Source: Orrella dioscoreae
GTDB taxonomy: Bacteria; Pseudomonadota; Gammaproteobacteria; Burkholderiales; Burkholderiaceae_B
Reading direction: 5' to 3'
DNA: 64,000 bases
Assembly (NCBI RefSeq): GCF_900089455.2
Contig: NZ_LT907988.1
Span: 4,588,001-4,652,000, forward strand
In this document: positions 44,586 to 53,171 of the stretch, piece by piece
Position numbering within the stretch: position 1 is the first letter of the stretch
How the letters are laid out: every line of letters starts with the position of its first letter
Position numbers and translations under genes: made by a program
The notes under the pieces: generated by a model
Seen by the model: the letters and a program-made list of their open reading frames with translations, nothing else
Database searches by the model: none
Told to the model about the DNA's origin: nothing

Positions 44586-44685
44586 GGCGGCTCCTCGATC
44601 TGGCGGTCTGCGCCGCCCTGCATGCGGGCACGGGCACCTGCCCCGGCTCGCATGGGCTTGCTGGCGTTCACACGCCGACGGCCAC

Positions 44686-44880
44686 CTACTGGCGGCCGGA
44701 CATCGCGCGCTCGATCTTCTGGTCGGTCTTGTATTGGCTCAGCGCGTACACGGACCAGATCGCGGCGGGGATCCAGCCGATCAGCGTGATCTGCAGGATC
44801 AGGCAGATGATGCCCGCGAACGGCCGCCCGATGGTGAAGAACTGGAACCAGGGCAACAGGATGGCAAGGATGAGACGCAT
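44686..44880 (-). CDS. YqaE/Pmp3-family membrane peptide
   Basis: 64 residues with two membrane helices (LILAILLPWFQFFTIG and GIICLILQITLIGWIPAAIW), the standard Pmp3/UPF0057 topology, and a polar C-terminal tail. Such peptides are stress-induced membrane-potential modulators in many organisms. Isolated gene; a possible hairpin (GGGGCG/CGCCCC, 44906-44926) lies just upstream of it, after the thiol-disulfide gene. Confidence 0.88.
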   Translation of the reverse strand: MRLILAILLPWFQFFTIGRPFAGIICLILQITLIGWIPAAIWSVYALSQYKTDQKIERAMSGRQ

Positions 44881-44964
44881 GGCAGGACTCTTTGAGGTCA
44901 GGGAGGGGGCGCCGGATCGACGCCCCAGGAAAGGGGAAGTGCCTTCAGGCGGAAATGGGATTAT

Positions 44965-45807
44965 TTATTTGCGGGCGTCGGCCTTGGGCGCGGCCTGCGC
45001 GGCGGCGTCCAGGCGCGTCTTGAAGGCGTCCAGCGACAACGCGCCATTGGCGCGCGAGCCGTCGTCGAAGAAGATCGCGGGCGTACCGCGCACCATCAGT
45101 TTCTGCGCCAGGGCCACCACCTCGCCACCCACGTCGTCGCAGGTGGCGGCGGGCGGCACCTTGCCGCGCAGCATCCAGTCGTCCCAGGTCTTCTCGCGCG
45201 ACTTGCTGCACCAGACGTCACGCACCTTCACGTGCGAATCGGGCGACAGGATGGGCAGCAGGAAGGTGTGCACGGTCAGGTTGTCGACCTCTTCCAGCGT
45301 GCGGCGGAACTGCTTGCAATAGCCGCAGTTGGGATCCTCGAAGATGGCGATGCGGCGCTCGCCCTTGCCCTTGACCTGCTTGAGCGCAAGCGCCAGCGGC
45401 AGGTCGTCGAAGGCGATGCGGCTCAGTTCCTCCTTGCGCGCGCGGGTCACGTCACGGCGCGTTTCCGCGTCGATGAGCGTGCCGTCCAGCACGAAGCGCA
45501 CGGCCTCGTCGGTGTAGACCAGGTCGCCGCCCAGGTTCACTTCATAAAGGCCGTAGGGCGTGGCGCGCACGTCGGTAACCGGCGCGCCGGGAAAGCGCGA
45601 CACGAAGCGCTCGTGGACGTTGGCGGCGATGGCCGCGTCGGCCGCGTCATCGGCAGCCTTGCTGATGACGTCATCGACGGCCGCCTGCCCGGCCGCGGAC
45701 AGCGGCGCGGTGGACTGCGCCTGCGCGGCGCCGATGGCCAGGCCGACGGACAACAGCGCCAGCGCGGCGACACGGCGGAAGGTGGCCAGTGAAAAGACTT
45801 GCATCAT
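44965..45807 (-). CDS. DsbC/DsbG-type periplasmic thiol-disulfide interchange protein
   Basis: 280 residues from the first of two adjacent ATGs (45807). Signal peptide (VAALALLSVGLAIGAAQAQ), an N-terminal dimerisation-type domain, then a thioredoxin fold with CGYC at residues 161-164 and a cis-Pro in RGTPAIFF. DsbC normally isomerises wrong disulfides in secreted proteins. Two further cysteines (VWCSKS; AATCDD) match the extra pair of DsbC. It overlaps the stop of the UbiH-like gene. Confidence 0.93.
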   Translation of the reverse strand: MMQVFSLATFRRVAALALLSVGLAIGAAQAQSTAPLSAAGQAAVDDVISKAADDAADAAIAANVHERFVSRFPGAPVTDVRATPYGLYEVNLGGDLVYTDEAVRFVLDGTLIDAETRRDVTRARKEELSRIAFDDLPLALALKQVKGKGERRIAIFEDPNCGYCKQFRRTLEEVDNLTVHTFLLPILSPDSHVKVRDVWCSKSREKTWDDWMLRGKVPPAATCDDVGGEVVALAQKLMVRGTPAIFFDDGSRANGALSLDAFKTRLDAAAQAAPKADARK

Positions 45808-46973
45808 GACTCCGAAGCGCGGGCAATCAATTGCCGTTTGACGAAAGGCAGCCGCTCGATGACCTGCATGCCCGTATTGCGCAACCACGCCACCGGCGCG
45901 GCGGGCGTATCGAACAGACGGTGCAGGCCGTCGGTGGCGAACTTCATGGCGAACACGGGCTCGGCCCGCGCACGCCGGTAGCGCCGCAGCACTTGCGGAT
46001 CGCCAGCGGAACGATAGGACTCGCGGTCCGCCACGGCCCGCACCAGCGCCTCGACGTCGGACAGGCCAAGGTTCAGTCCCTGCCCCGCCAGGGGATGCAG
46101 CCGGTGGGCGGCGTCGCCGACCAGCGCGAAGCGCTCCCCGATCATATCCGTGGTGGCCAGCGTCAGGTCGAAACCGTGCATGGGCTGGCGCGGGCGCAAG
46201 GCGCCCAGCACCCCGCCCGTGGCCGCGCCCAGCTTCTCGATGAGCGCCTGCGTCTGCGCCTCGGCCGGCAGGCCCTGCAGCGCGCGCGCCAACGGCGTCT
46301 TCATGGACCAGACCATGGACACCTGCGGCCCCTGCTCGGTGTCGGGCATGGGCAGCAGGGCAAGCACACCGTCCTCGCGGAACCATTGGTAGGCCGTGCC
46401 GCCATGCGGGCGCTGGGCGTCCAGGTGGGTGACCAGGCCCACGGCCTCATACGAACGCGAACGCACTGCCACGCCCGCGGCGGCGCGCAGGCGGGATTGC
46501 GCGCCATCGGCCGCCACGGTCAGGGCCGGGCGCAGGCGCACGCCGGACTCGGTCAGCAGCTCGCCATTTTCAACTCCCACGCAACGCTCGTCGCGCCAGG
46601 GAATGCCATAGATCTGCACGGCCTGCGCCAGGACGCGCTCGATCTCGCCCGACTCCATGATCCAGGCCAGCTGCGCGCGCGTGCCCTGCCAGGCATGCAG
46701 CACGACCTGGCCGCCCGCGTCGCCGCGGACGTCCATGGCCTGCACCTCGGCCATGCGCGCGGCGGGCAGGCTGTCCCAGACGCCCAAGCCCGCCAGGAAA
46801 CGCTGGCTGGCCGCCGAGATGGCGTAGACGCGCGGGTGATACAGCGCGCCGGCAGGGGGCACCGGCACGCGCGGGCCCAGCAGGCTGACCGACTGGCCGC
46901 GTCGCGCCAGCGCCAGGGCGCAAGCCAGGCCGACGATGCCCGAGCCGCAGACGACGATGTCGGATTGGCTCAT
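45804..46973 (-). CDS. UbiH/UbiF-family FAD-dependent hydroxylase
   Basis: 389 residues from ATG 46973. FAD dinucleotide fold DIVVCGSGIVGLACALALAR, the DG motif AADGAQSRLR, and the second FAD motif FALVGDAAHRLHPLAGQGLNLG that is diagnostic of ubiquinone-biosynthesis monooxygenases. It probably hydroxylates the ubiquinone ring; which carbon (C5, C6 or C8) cannot be told. It is coupled by ATGA overlaps to mltA before and the dsbC-like gene after. Confidence 0.92.
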   Translation of the reverse strand: MSQSDIVVCGSGIVGLACALALARRGQSVSLLGPRVPVPPAGALYHPRVYAISAASQRFLAGLGVWDSLPAARMAEVQAMDVRGDAGGQVVLHAWQGTRAQLAWIMESGEIERVLAQAVQIYGIPWRDERCVGVENGELLTESGVRLRPALTVAADGAQSRLRAAAGVAVRSRSYEAVGLVTHLDAQRPHGGTAYQWFREDGVLALLPMPDTEQGPQVSMVWSMKTPLARALQGLPAEAQTQALIEKLGAATGGVLGALRPRQPMHGFDLTLATTDMIGERFALVGDAAHRLHPLAGQGLNLGLSDVEALVRAVADRESYRSAGDPQVLRRYRRARAEPVFAMKFATDGLHRLFDTPAAPVAWLRNTGMQVIERLPFVKRQLIARASES

Positions 46974-48316
46974 CGCGCTTTCGGCTGGCCCGCCGCCTTG
47001 GGCCACAACACCCACATCTGGCCGCGCTGCTTCATGCGACCGGCCTGTTCCCCGGCCGCGTCGCCATAGCCCCAGTAGAAGTCCGTGCGCGCCGCGCCCT
47101 TGATGGCCGCGCCCGTGTCCTGTGCGAACACCAGGCGGTTCATGGCGGTTTGCGAAGCAGGGCGGGTGGTGGCCAGGAACACCGGCGTGCCCAGCGGCAC
47201 GAAGGACGCGTCGACGGCCACCGAGCGCGCCTCGGTCAACGGCACGCCATAGGCGCCGCGCGGGCCCGCGCTGGGGTCGGTAATGGCTTCCTCGCTGAAG
47301 AACACCATCGCGGGGTTCACGTTCAGCATTTCATTCACGCGGCCCGGATTGCGCTGGGCCCACAGGCGGATGTTCTGCATGGAGGTCTGGGCCAGGGGCA
47401 GCTCGCCCTTGTCGGCCAGCCACTTGCCCACCGAGCCATACGGATGGCCGTTGTGATCGGCGTACGCCAGGCGGATCGTGTCGCCCGCGCCCGGCCCGCC
47501 CGTCAACGCCACGCGGCCCGAGCCCTGGATCTGCAGGAAGAAGGCGTCTACCGGATCGTCGATCCAGGCCAGGACGGCGGGCTTCTCGGCCCCCGCGTTG
47601 ATCTGTTCCCGCGTGTCGTAGGGCACGACACGGCGGCCTTGCAGCTTGCCGCGCACCCGCTTGCCGGCCAGTTCCGGATACAGCCCGCCCAGGTCGATGA
47701 CCAGCAGGTCCTTGGGCACGGCATACAAAGGCCATTGGTATTTGCCGCCCTGCTCGCGGGAACCGCGCACCAGGGGTTCGTAGTAGCCCGTGACGGTGTT
47801 GGCGGCCGGCTTGCCATCGGCGCCCAGCACGCGCCAGGGCTGCAGATAGGTCTGCAGGAACTGGCGCACGGCGGCGGTGTCGCCGGCCGCCGGCGCGCGC
47901 GCCGGATCGGCGGCAATGGCGCAGACGGGCTGCCAGTCGCGCGGCGCGGCGCGCGCGGGCGCCGTCAGCGAGCCGCCCGTGGGCCGCATCAGGCCGCGGC
48001 AGTTGCGCAGGAAGCCCTCCCAGACCTGTTCCAGGTTGTCGGCGTCCCAGCCCGGCAGATCACGCCAGGTGGCCTGGGTGAAACCGCCGGCCAGCTTGCG
48101 CGGCGTGGTGTCGGGCAGGCGCGACAGGGGCGGCACGGTCAAGGGACCCTCCGCCGGCAGCGGCTTGGCGCCCGGCATGCCCGGCACGCTGGGCGCCGTG
48201 TCGTCCGGCGCCGGCGGCGAGGCGCAACCCGCCAATACGACACCTGCCAGGACACAGAACGCGCGGCGCACGCTTGCGCCGCCGAGGATTGGATTACGAG
48301 ACCCGCCAGATTTCAT
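46970..48316 (-). CDS. mltA: Membrane-bound lytic transglycosylase A
   Basis: 448 residues from ATG 48316 (GTG 48322 also possible). Lipoprotein signal with lipobox LAGC. MltA domain (TVTGYYEPLVRGSR, FFLQIQGSGRV, YADHNGHPYGSVGKWLAD) and the C-terminal 3D domain carrying the catalytic Asp (VDASFVPLGTPVFLATT; FAQDTGAAIKGAARTDFYWG). It cleaves peptidoglycan glycan strands at the outer membrane. First of the mltA-ubiH-like-dsbC-like run, 6 nt after apaG. Confidence 0.94.
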   Translation of the reverse strand: MKSGGSRNPILGGASVRRAFCVLAGVVLAGCASPPAPDDTAPSVPGMPGAKPLPAEGPLTVPPLSRLPDTTPRKLAGGFTQATWRDLPGWDADNLEQVWEGFLRNCRGLMRPTGGSLTAPARAAPRDWQPVCAIAADPARAPAAGDTAAVRQFLQTYLQPWRVLGADGKPAANTVTGYYEPLVRGSREQGGKYQWPLYAVPKDLLVIDLGGLYPELAGKRVRGKLQGRRVVPYDTREQINAGAEKPAVLAWIDDPVDAFFLQIQGSGRVALTGGPGAGDTIRLAYADHNGHPYGSVGKWLADKGELPLAQTSMQNIRLWAQRNPGRVNEMLNVNPAMVFFSEEAITDPSAGPRGAYGVPLTEARSVAVDASFVPLGTPVFLATTRPASQTAMNRLVFAQDTGAAIKGAARTDFYWGYGDAAGEQAGRMKQRGQMWVLWPKAAGQPKAR

Positions 48317-48322
48317 AGACAC

Positions 48323-48697
48323 TCAATGCAGCGTGCGAGGCATGGCCAGCACGAATTCGGAGATCGGTACGTCGAACGGAATGCCGTTCTCGCCCACGCA
48401 GTGATAGGCGCCGCGCATCGTGCCCACCGGGGTGGGGAGCGGACAGCCGCTGGTGTATTCGAAGGTTTCGCCGGGCGCGAGCAGCGGCTGCTGCCCCACC
48501 ACGCCCAGGCCGCGCACTTCCTGCTGGCGCTGTTCGCCATCGGTGATGATCCAGTGCCGCGCGATGACCTGCGCCGGCCGTTCGCCCGTGTTGGTGATGC
48601 GCACCGTATAGGCGAACACATACTGCCGCTGGGCCGGGTCCGATTGGTCGGAGACATAGCGGGGCGTCACGGTAACGGTGAGGTCGTAGGATTTCAC
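48323..48697 (-). CDS. apaG: ApaG protein
   Basis: 124 residues, essentially the whole ApaG fold: VTPRYVSDQSDPAQRQYVFAYTV (core YVFAYTVRITNTGE), ARHWIITDG, VVGQQPLLAPGETFEYTSGCPL and MRGAYHCVGENGIPFDVPI. Linked to cobalt/magnesium resistance and Ap4A metabolism in enterics; molecular role unclear. Leads the mltA operon and is divergent from rpe. Confidence 0.95.
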   Translation of the reverse strand: MKSYDLTVTVTPRYVSDQSDPAQRQYVFAYTVRITNTGERPAQVIARHWIITDGEQRQQEVRGLGVVGQQPLLAPGETFEYTSGCPLPTPVGTMRGAYHCVGENGIPFDVPISEFVLAMPRTLH

Positions 48698-48768
48698 TGG
48701 CCTTGGATCCGGTAATCACGCCCGGGGCCGGGCGCAGGCCCGGCGCCGAACTGCAATAATGGCACATT

Positions 48769-49503
48769 ATGCCTTCGCCCCTGCCCGCCCACATGTCCGA
48801 CATTTCCTCCCTCCCGCCTGCCGTCATCGCCCCCAGCATCCTCTCGGCCGACTTCGCCCGCCTGGGCGAGGAAGTCCGCGCCGTCGTCGACGCTGGCGCC
48901 GACTGGATTCATTTTGACGTCATGGACAACCATTACGTTCCCAATCTGACCATCGGCCCCATGGTCTGTGCGGCCATCCGCCCGCACGTGCAGGTGCCCA
49001 TCGACGTGCACCTCATGGTCGAGCCGGTGGACGCGCTGATTCCCGAGTTCGCCAAGGCGGGCGCCAACATGATCACGTTCCACCCGGATGCATCCCGTCA
49101 CGTGGACCGTACGCTGGCCCTCATCCGCGATCACGGCTGCAAGGCAGGCCTGGTGTTCAACCCGGCCATGCCGCTGGACTGGATGGACCACGTGATGGAC
49201 AAGCTGGACATGATTCTGTTGATGTCAGTCAATCCCGGCTTCGGCGGACAGGGCTTCCTGCCCTCGGCGCTGCCCAAGCTGCGCGCCGCCCGCGCGCGCA
49301 TCGACGCCTGGACGGCCGAGGGCGGCCAGCCCATCCGCCTGGAAGTCGATGGCGGCGTGAAGGTGGACAACATCGCCGAGATCCGCGCCGCCGGCGCCGA
49401 TGCCTTCGTGGCGGGCTCGGCCATCTTCGGCAAGCCCGACTATCGCGGCGTCATCGACGCCATGCGCCAACAGATCGCCCAAGGAGAAGCCAGCCGTGGC
49501 TGA
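48769..49503 (+). CDS. rpe: Ribulose-phosphate 3-epimerase
   Basis: 244 residues from ATG 48769; ATG 48793 is an alternative start and may be preferred because the first eight residues are not family-like. TIM barrel with [35 protein letters not shown] (metal-binding His and Asp), VDVHLMVEP-type segment, [12 protein letters not shown] and EVDGGV. Interconverts ribulose-5-phosphate and xylulose-5-phosphate. The 3' end overlaps gph by 8 nt; rpe-gph-trpE is a standard order in this bacterial order. Confidence 0.95.
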   Translation: MPSPLPAHMSDISSLPPAVIAPSILSADFARLGEEVRAVVDAGADWIHFDVMDNHYVPNLTIGPMVCAAIRPHVQVPIDVHLMVEPVDALIPEFAKAGANMITFHPDASRHVDRTLALIRDHGCKAGLVFNPAMPLDWMDHVMDKLDMILLMSVNPGFGGQGFLPSALPKLRAARARIDAWTAEGGQPIRLEVDGGVKVDNIAEIRAAGADAFVAGSAIFGKPDYRGVIDAMRQQIAQGEASRG

Positions 49504-50212
49504 GGTTCAACACACCGCCGGACGCGCCTTCGACGCCGCCCTGATCGACCTGGACGGCACCCTGCTCGACACCATCCCCGACCTGGCTTTCGCCGCCAAC
49601 GCCATGCGCGTGGACCTGGGCGAAGCGCCGCTGCGGGAAGACGTGCTGGCCACCTTCGTCGGCAAGGGCATCGAGAACCTCGTGCGCCGCACGCTGGCCG
49701 CCAACCTGGACGGCGGCGAGGTCGACGAGGACCTGATGCAGCGCGGCCTGGCCTCGTTCCGCCATCACTACCACCTGGTCAACGGCGACAAGGCCCAGGT
49801 CTACGACGGCGTGCTGGACGGCCTGAAGGCGCTGCGCGACCAGGGCATCGCCCTGGCCGTGGTCACCAACAAGCCCACCGAATTCACCGAGCCGCTGCTG
49901 GCGCGCACCGGGCTGGCGGGCTTCTTCCAGGTGGTCGTCTGCGGCGACACCTGCGCGAAAAAGAAACCCGACCCCATGCCGCTGCTGCACGCGTGCGAAC
50001 GGCTGGGCGTCACGCCCGGGCGCAGCCTGGCCATCGGCGACTCCATCAACGATGCCGTGGCCGCCCGCGCGGCGGGCTGCCGCGTGCTGGCCGTGCCGTA
50101 TGGCTACAACGAAGGCCGCGACGTCCGGACGCTGGACGTCGATGGTATAGTTGCCTCGCTCCTGGACGCCGCGCGCTGGGCCGCTGATCCCAGCGCCGTG
50201 CCGGCATCCTGA
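49496..50212 (+). CDS. gph: Phosphoglycolate phosphatase
   Basis: 238 residues from GTG 49496, supported by AAGGAG 9 nt upstream. HAD-superfamily phosphatase: motif [13 protein letters not shown], motif II VVTNKP, motif III/IV with KKKPDPMPL and AIGDSINDA. It removes phosphate from 2-phosphoglycolate formed by oxygenation or DNA repair. Coupled to rpe and followed by the trp leader. Confidence 0.94.
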   Translation: MAEVQHTAGRAFDAALIDLDGTLLDTIPDLAFAANAMRVDLGEAPLREDVLATFVGKGIENLVRRTLAANLDGGEVDEDLMQRGLASFRHHYHLVNGDKAQVYDGVLDGLKALRDQGIALAVVTNKPTEFTEPLLARTGLAGFFQVVVCGDTCAKKKPDPMPLLHACERLGVTPGRSLAIGDSINDAVAARAAGCRVLAVPYGYNEGRDVRTLDVDGIVASLLDAARWAADPSAVPAS

Positions 50213-50232
50213 CACCCATAACCCTCGTATCC

Positions 50233-50304
50233 ATGACCGCCACCCGACTCCAGACCGTCATCAGCGCCCGTTGGCGCTGGTGGCGTTCGTCGTCCGGGTG
50301 GTGA
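50233..50304 (+). CDS. trpL: trp operon leader peptide
   Basis: A 23-codon frame, ATG 50233 to TGA 50302-50304, with four Trp codons, three of them clustered as W-R-W-W at codons 14-17, plus one as the last sense codon. It lies between gph and trpE and is followed by an attenuator hairpin. Stalling of the ribosome at the Trp cluster when tryptophan is low would favour read-through into trpE. No strong ribosome site is visible. Confidence 0.85.
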   Translation: MTATRLQTVISARWRWWRSSSGW

Positions 50305-50365
50305 TCACGCACCGGCCGCGCGCCTTACCGCGCACAGGCCGCCAGCAGTAACCCGCAAGTCGCCC

Positions 50366-50395
50366 GCCCGGACCCAGAAATGGCCGGGCTTTTTT
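50366..50395 (+). terminator. Attenuator terminator upstream of trpE
   Basis: GCCCGG and CCGGGC close a hairpin whose interior can extend through CCA/TGG, and six T residues follow. It lies 62 nt after the leader-peptide stop, the expected place for the trp attenuator. Confidence 0.82.
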
Positions 50396-50487
50396 ATGCC
50401 GCCTCGGCCAGCCCGGGGGCAGCATGGATCGGGTAGCGGCGGGGCGGCACTTTCAAGAACATCAGGCAGAACCGAGAGACGCTTCCC

Positions 50488-52011
50488 ATGACCGAAATCG
50501 AATTCAAGGCCCTTGCCGCCCAAGGCTACAACCGCATCCCGCTGGTGGCGGAAACCTACGCCGACCTCGACACCCCGCTGGCCATCTACCTGAAGCTGGC
50601 CCACGCCGGCCCGCAAGGCGGCCGCATGAGCTGCCTGATGGAATCGGTGGTGGGCGGCGAACGCTTCGGCCGCTACTCCTTCATCGGCCTGCCCGCGCGC
50701 ACCGTCATCCGCGCCCATGGCACCAAGACGGAACTGCTGCGCGACGGCAAGGTCGCCGAAACCCACGAGGGCGATCCGCTTGCCTTCATCGAGCAATACC
50801 AGCAACGCTTCAAGGTGGCGCTGCGCCCCGGCATGCCGCGCTTCGCGGGCGGCCTGGCCGGCTACTTCGGCTATGACACCGTGCGCCACATCGAGCCGCG
50901 CCTGGGACCGGCGGTCAAGCCCTTCCCCGCCGGCATGGACGAGGGCACGCCCGACATCATGCTGATGCACGTCGACGAACTCGTCATCGTCGACAACCTG
51001 GCGGGCCGCACCTACCTGATGGTGTATGCCGATCCCAGCCAGCCCGAGGCCTATGCCCAGGCCCAGCAACGCCTGAAGGCGCTGCGCGCGCAACTGCGCA
51101 AGCCGGTGGACATCCCCTACAGCCACGCCAGCGTGCAGACCGAGGCACGCCGCGACTTCAAGAAGGACGACTACCTGGCCGCCGTGCGCCGCGCCAAGGA
51201 ATACATCGCCGCGGGCGACCTGATGCAGGTGCAGGTGGGACAGGTCATCGCCAAGCCCTTCAGCGATGCGCCGCTGTCGCTGTATCGCGCGCTGCGCTCG
51301 CTGAACCCCTCGCCCTACATGTACTTCTGGAACTTCGGCGACTTCCAGGTGGTGGGCGCCTCGCCCGAGATCCTGGTGCGCCAGGAAGCCGTCTCCACCG
51401 TCGAGGGCGAGGCGGCCAGCCGGGTCACCATCCGCCCGCTGGCCGGCACCCGCAAGCGCGGCGGCACACCCGAGGAAGACGCGGCGCTGGCGGAAGAACT
51501 GCTGGCCGATCCCAAGGAACGCGCCGAACACGTGATGCTGATCGACCTGGCCCGCAACGACGTCGGCCGCGTGGCGCGCACCGGCACGGTGGAAGTCACC
51601 GACACCATGGTCATCGAGCGCTACTCGCACGTGATGCATCTCGTGTCCAACGTGAACGGCACGCTGCTGCCGGGCATGAGCAGCATGGACGTGCTGCGCG
51701 CCACCTTCCCGGCGGGCACGCTGACGGGCGCGCCCAAGGTCCGCGCCATGGAACTCATCGACGAACTGGAACCCGTGCGCCGCGGCATCTATGGCGGCGC
51801 GGCGGGCTATCTCAGCTACGGCGGCGAAATGGACGTGGCCATCGCCATCCGCACGGGCGTCATCAAGAACGGCATGCTGTATGTGCAGGCGGCCGCCGGC
51901 ATCGTGGCCGATTCGGATCCCGAAAAGGAATGGCTGGAAACCGAAGCCAAGGCGCGCGCCGTGCTGCGCGCGGCCGAGCAGGTGCAGGCAGGGCTGGACG
52001 AGCCGTTCTGA
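50488..52011 (+). CDS. trpE: Anthranilate synthase component I
   Basis: 507 residues. Feedback-site segment near the N-terminus includes SCLMESVVGGERFGRYSFIG with the conserved Ser-type inhibitor loop. The chorismate-binding core includes RPLAGTRKRGG, ELLADPKERAEHVMLIDLARND, FPAGTLTGAPKVRAMELID and QAAAGIVADSDPEKEWLETEAKARA (partly quoted). It makes anthranilate from chorismate with ammonia from TrpG. trpG is not adjacent here; the next gene is on the other strand. Confidence 0.95.
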   Translation: MTEIEFKALAAQGYNRIPLVAETYADLDTPLAIYLKLAHAGPQGGRMSCLMESVVGGERFGRYSFIGLPARTVIRAHGTKTELLRDGKVAETHEGDPLAFIEQYQQRFKVALRPGMPRFAGGLAGYFGYDTVRHIEPRLGPAVKPFPAGMDEGTPDIMLMHVDELVIVDNLAGRTYLMVYADPSQPEAYAQAQQRLKALRAQLRKPVDIPYSHASVQTEARRDFKKDDYLAAVRRAKEYIAAGDLMQVQVGQVIAKPFSDAPLSLYRALRSLNPSPYMYFWNFGDFQVVGASPEILVRQEAVSTVEGEAASRVTIRPLAGTRKRGGTPEEDAALAEELLADPKERAEHVMLIDLARNDVGRVARTGTVEVTDTMVIERYSHVMHLVSNVNGTLLPGMSSMDVLRATFPAGTLTGAPKVRAMELIDELEPVRRGIYGGAAGYLSYGGEMDVAIAIRTGVIKNGMLYVQAAAGIVADSDPEKEWLETEAKARAVLRAAEQVQAGLDEPF

Positions 52012-52039
52012 CGGTCCCTTTGCCGCCGGGCCGTCCCAA

Positions 52040-52089
52040 GGCAAAAGGCGCCCCCTCGGGGGGCAGCAAGCCGAAGGCGCGGCGTGGGG
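52040..52089. repeat. GC-rich dispersed intergenic repeat with hairpin
   Basis: Right after trpE, GCCCCC-TC-GGGGGC (52050-52064, with one extra G) forms a hairpin within a longer stretch ending in GGCGTGGGGG. Elements of this type recur between genes in Bordetella-like genomes. Here it probably also terminates trpE. A similar but not identical G-rich tract lies near 12480. Confidence 0.55.
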
Positions 52090-52104
52090 GTCTGTTGCCC
52101 TGCC

Positions 52105-52884
52105 CTAGCGCTGGGCGTACCAGCGCGCGGTGGCGGGTGAGATCTCGTCCATGCGCCAGCCGCGCTGGTGCACGGACCCGTCCTTGCCCTCCACCGTCAG
52201 CCAGACCTCGGTCTCGGGCCCGCCGCGCGAGGGCAGCTGGATCTCGACGCTGCGATCCCAACGCGCGCCGCCGAACGTGATGCCCGCGCCGCGCAAGGAG
52301 CGCGGCTTGTGCACCTTCAGGTAAGCGGCACGGATCTGCGCATCGCAGGCCTCGCAGAAGCGCAACTGGTACTTCTTGAACGGCGTTTCGCCCAGGATCA
52401 TCTGCGGCGCGTCCAGGTCTGCTTCGGCCAGGCTGAACGTCCAGGGCCCGATCTCGCCATGCAAGGCGTCGTCGCGCAACACCGGCTTGACCGGCGCCTG
52501 CGCCAGCGCGATGCCGAACAATACCGGCACCGCGCACAACACGACCACGGCCACCCAGCGACGCCTTGCGGAAAGCGGCGCCGATGCCTCGATGGGAAGT
52601 GGCCGCGCAGGTTTCTCGGTCCAGCGCGGCAACGCGAACACCAGCAAGGCGGAGACGACGCCAATCCAGGCCACCCAGGCAACGCCGCCGATCGTGTCAC
52701 CCCATCCTTCCAGGCAGATGAGCAGGGCGGCTCCCAGCAAGAGCCAGCCCGCCGTGCGGCACCCCCGCCTGAACGCGGGCAGCGGCACCCGGCCCAGCAG
52801 CTGCTCACCTTGGCGCTCGGCGGCCAGGGCCAGGCAGACGAATCCGGCCAGCGCGATCAGCGCCACCGACAGGTTGAGCATCAT
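52105..52884 (-). CDS. DUF3325-like membrane protein with a periplasmic C-terminal extension
   Basis: 259 residues from ATG 52884 (a second ATG follows directly). The first ~90 residues form three hydrophobic helices like DUF3325 proteins found beside PepSY proteins in iron-uptake loci. Unlike the usual ~110-residue proteins, it continues with a further helix (VAVVVLCAVPVLFGIAL, ~110-127) and a ~130-residue domain holding a CxxC pair (Cys177-Cys180 in LRFCEACDAQ) and a beta-rich end. The extension is not one I recognise; thiol redox or metal binding is possible. It overlaps the DUF3649 stop. Confidence 0.75.
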   Translation of the reverse strand: MMLNLSVALIALAGFVCLALAAERQGEQLLGRVPLPAFRRGCRTAGWLLLGAALLICLEGWGDTIGGVAWVAWIGVVSALLVFALPRWTEKPARPLPIEASAPLSARRRWVAVVVLCAVPVLFGIALAQAPVKPVLRDDALHGEIGPWTFSLAEADLDAPQMILGETPFKKYQLRFCEACDAQIRAAYLKVHKPRSLRGAGITFGGARWDRSVEIQLPSRGGPETEVWLTVEGKDGSVHQRGWRMDEISPATARWYAQR

Positions 52885-53171
52885 GGCGCGCTCCCCGACA
52901 ACAGCCAGCACAGCAGGGACAACACGGCGGTGACGCCCAGGATGCCGATCCAGGCGCGCAGCACGCTGCGCACGCTGAACACCCAGATCACCGCCACGGC
53001 ATACCAGACAAAGCTGAGCAGGGTGGACGCCATGACGGCTTCGGCACGCGGCAAGGGCCACGCCAGCGCCAGCAACACCGCCATGGCCGAGGCCAGCGCG
53101 TAACCACCGAGCGCCGCCACGACGATGCGCGAGAGCACCAGGAGGCGATAGCGAGCCGTCACGGCGCTCAT
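52881..53171 (-). CDS. DUF3649-type small membrane protein
   Basis: 96 residues with three membrane helices (LVLSRIVVAALGGYALASAM; STLLSFVWYAVAVIWVFSV; WIGILGVTAVLSLLCWLL). Position between a PepSY-TM protein and a DUF3325-like protein, with ATGA overlaps on both sides, matches the DUF3649 partner of these iron-linked clusters. No catalytic residues can be named. Confidence 0.78.
   Translation of the reverse strand: MSAVTARYRLLVLSRIVVAALGGYALASAMAVLLALAWPLPRAEAVMASTLLSFVWYAVAVIWVFSVRSVLRAWIGILGVTAVLSLLCWLLSGSAP

Noticed and set aside
48753-48760. CAATAAT as a -10 box for rpe
   Set aside because: No acceptable -35 partner 16-18 nt upstream, and it would leave almost no leader before ATG 48769; not listed as a promoter.
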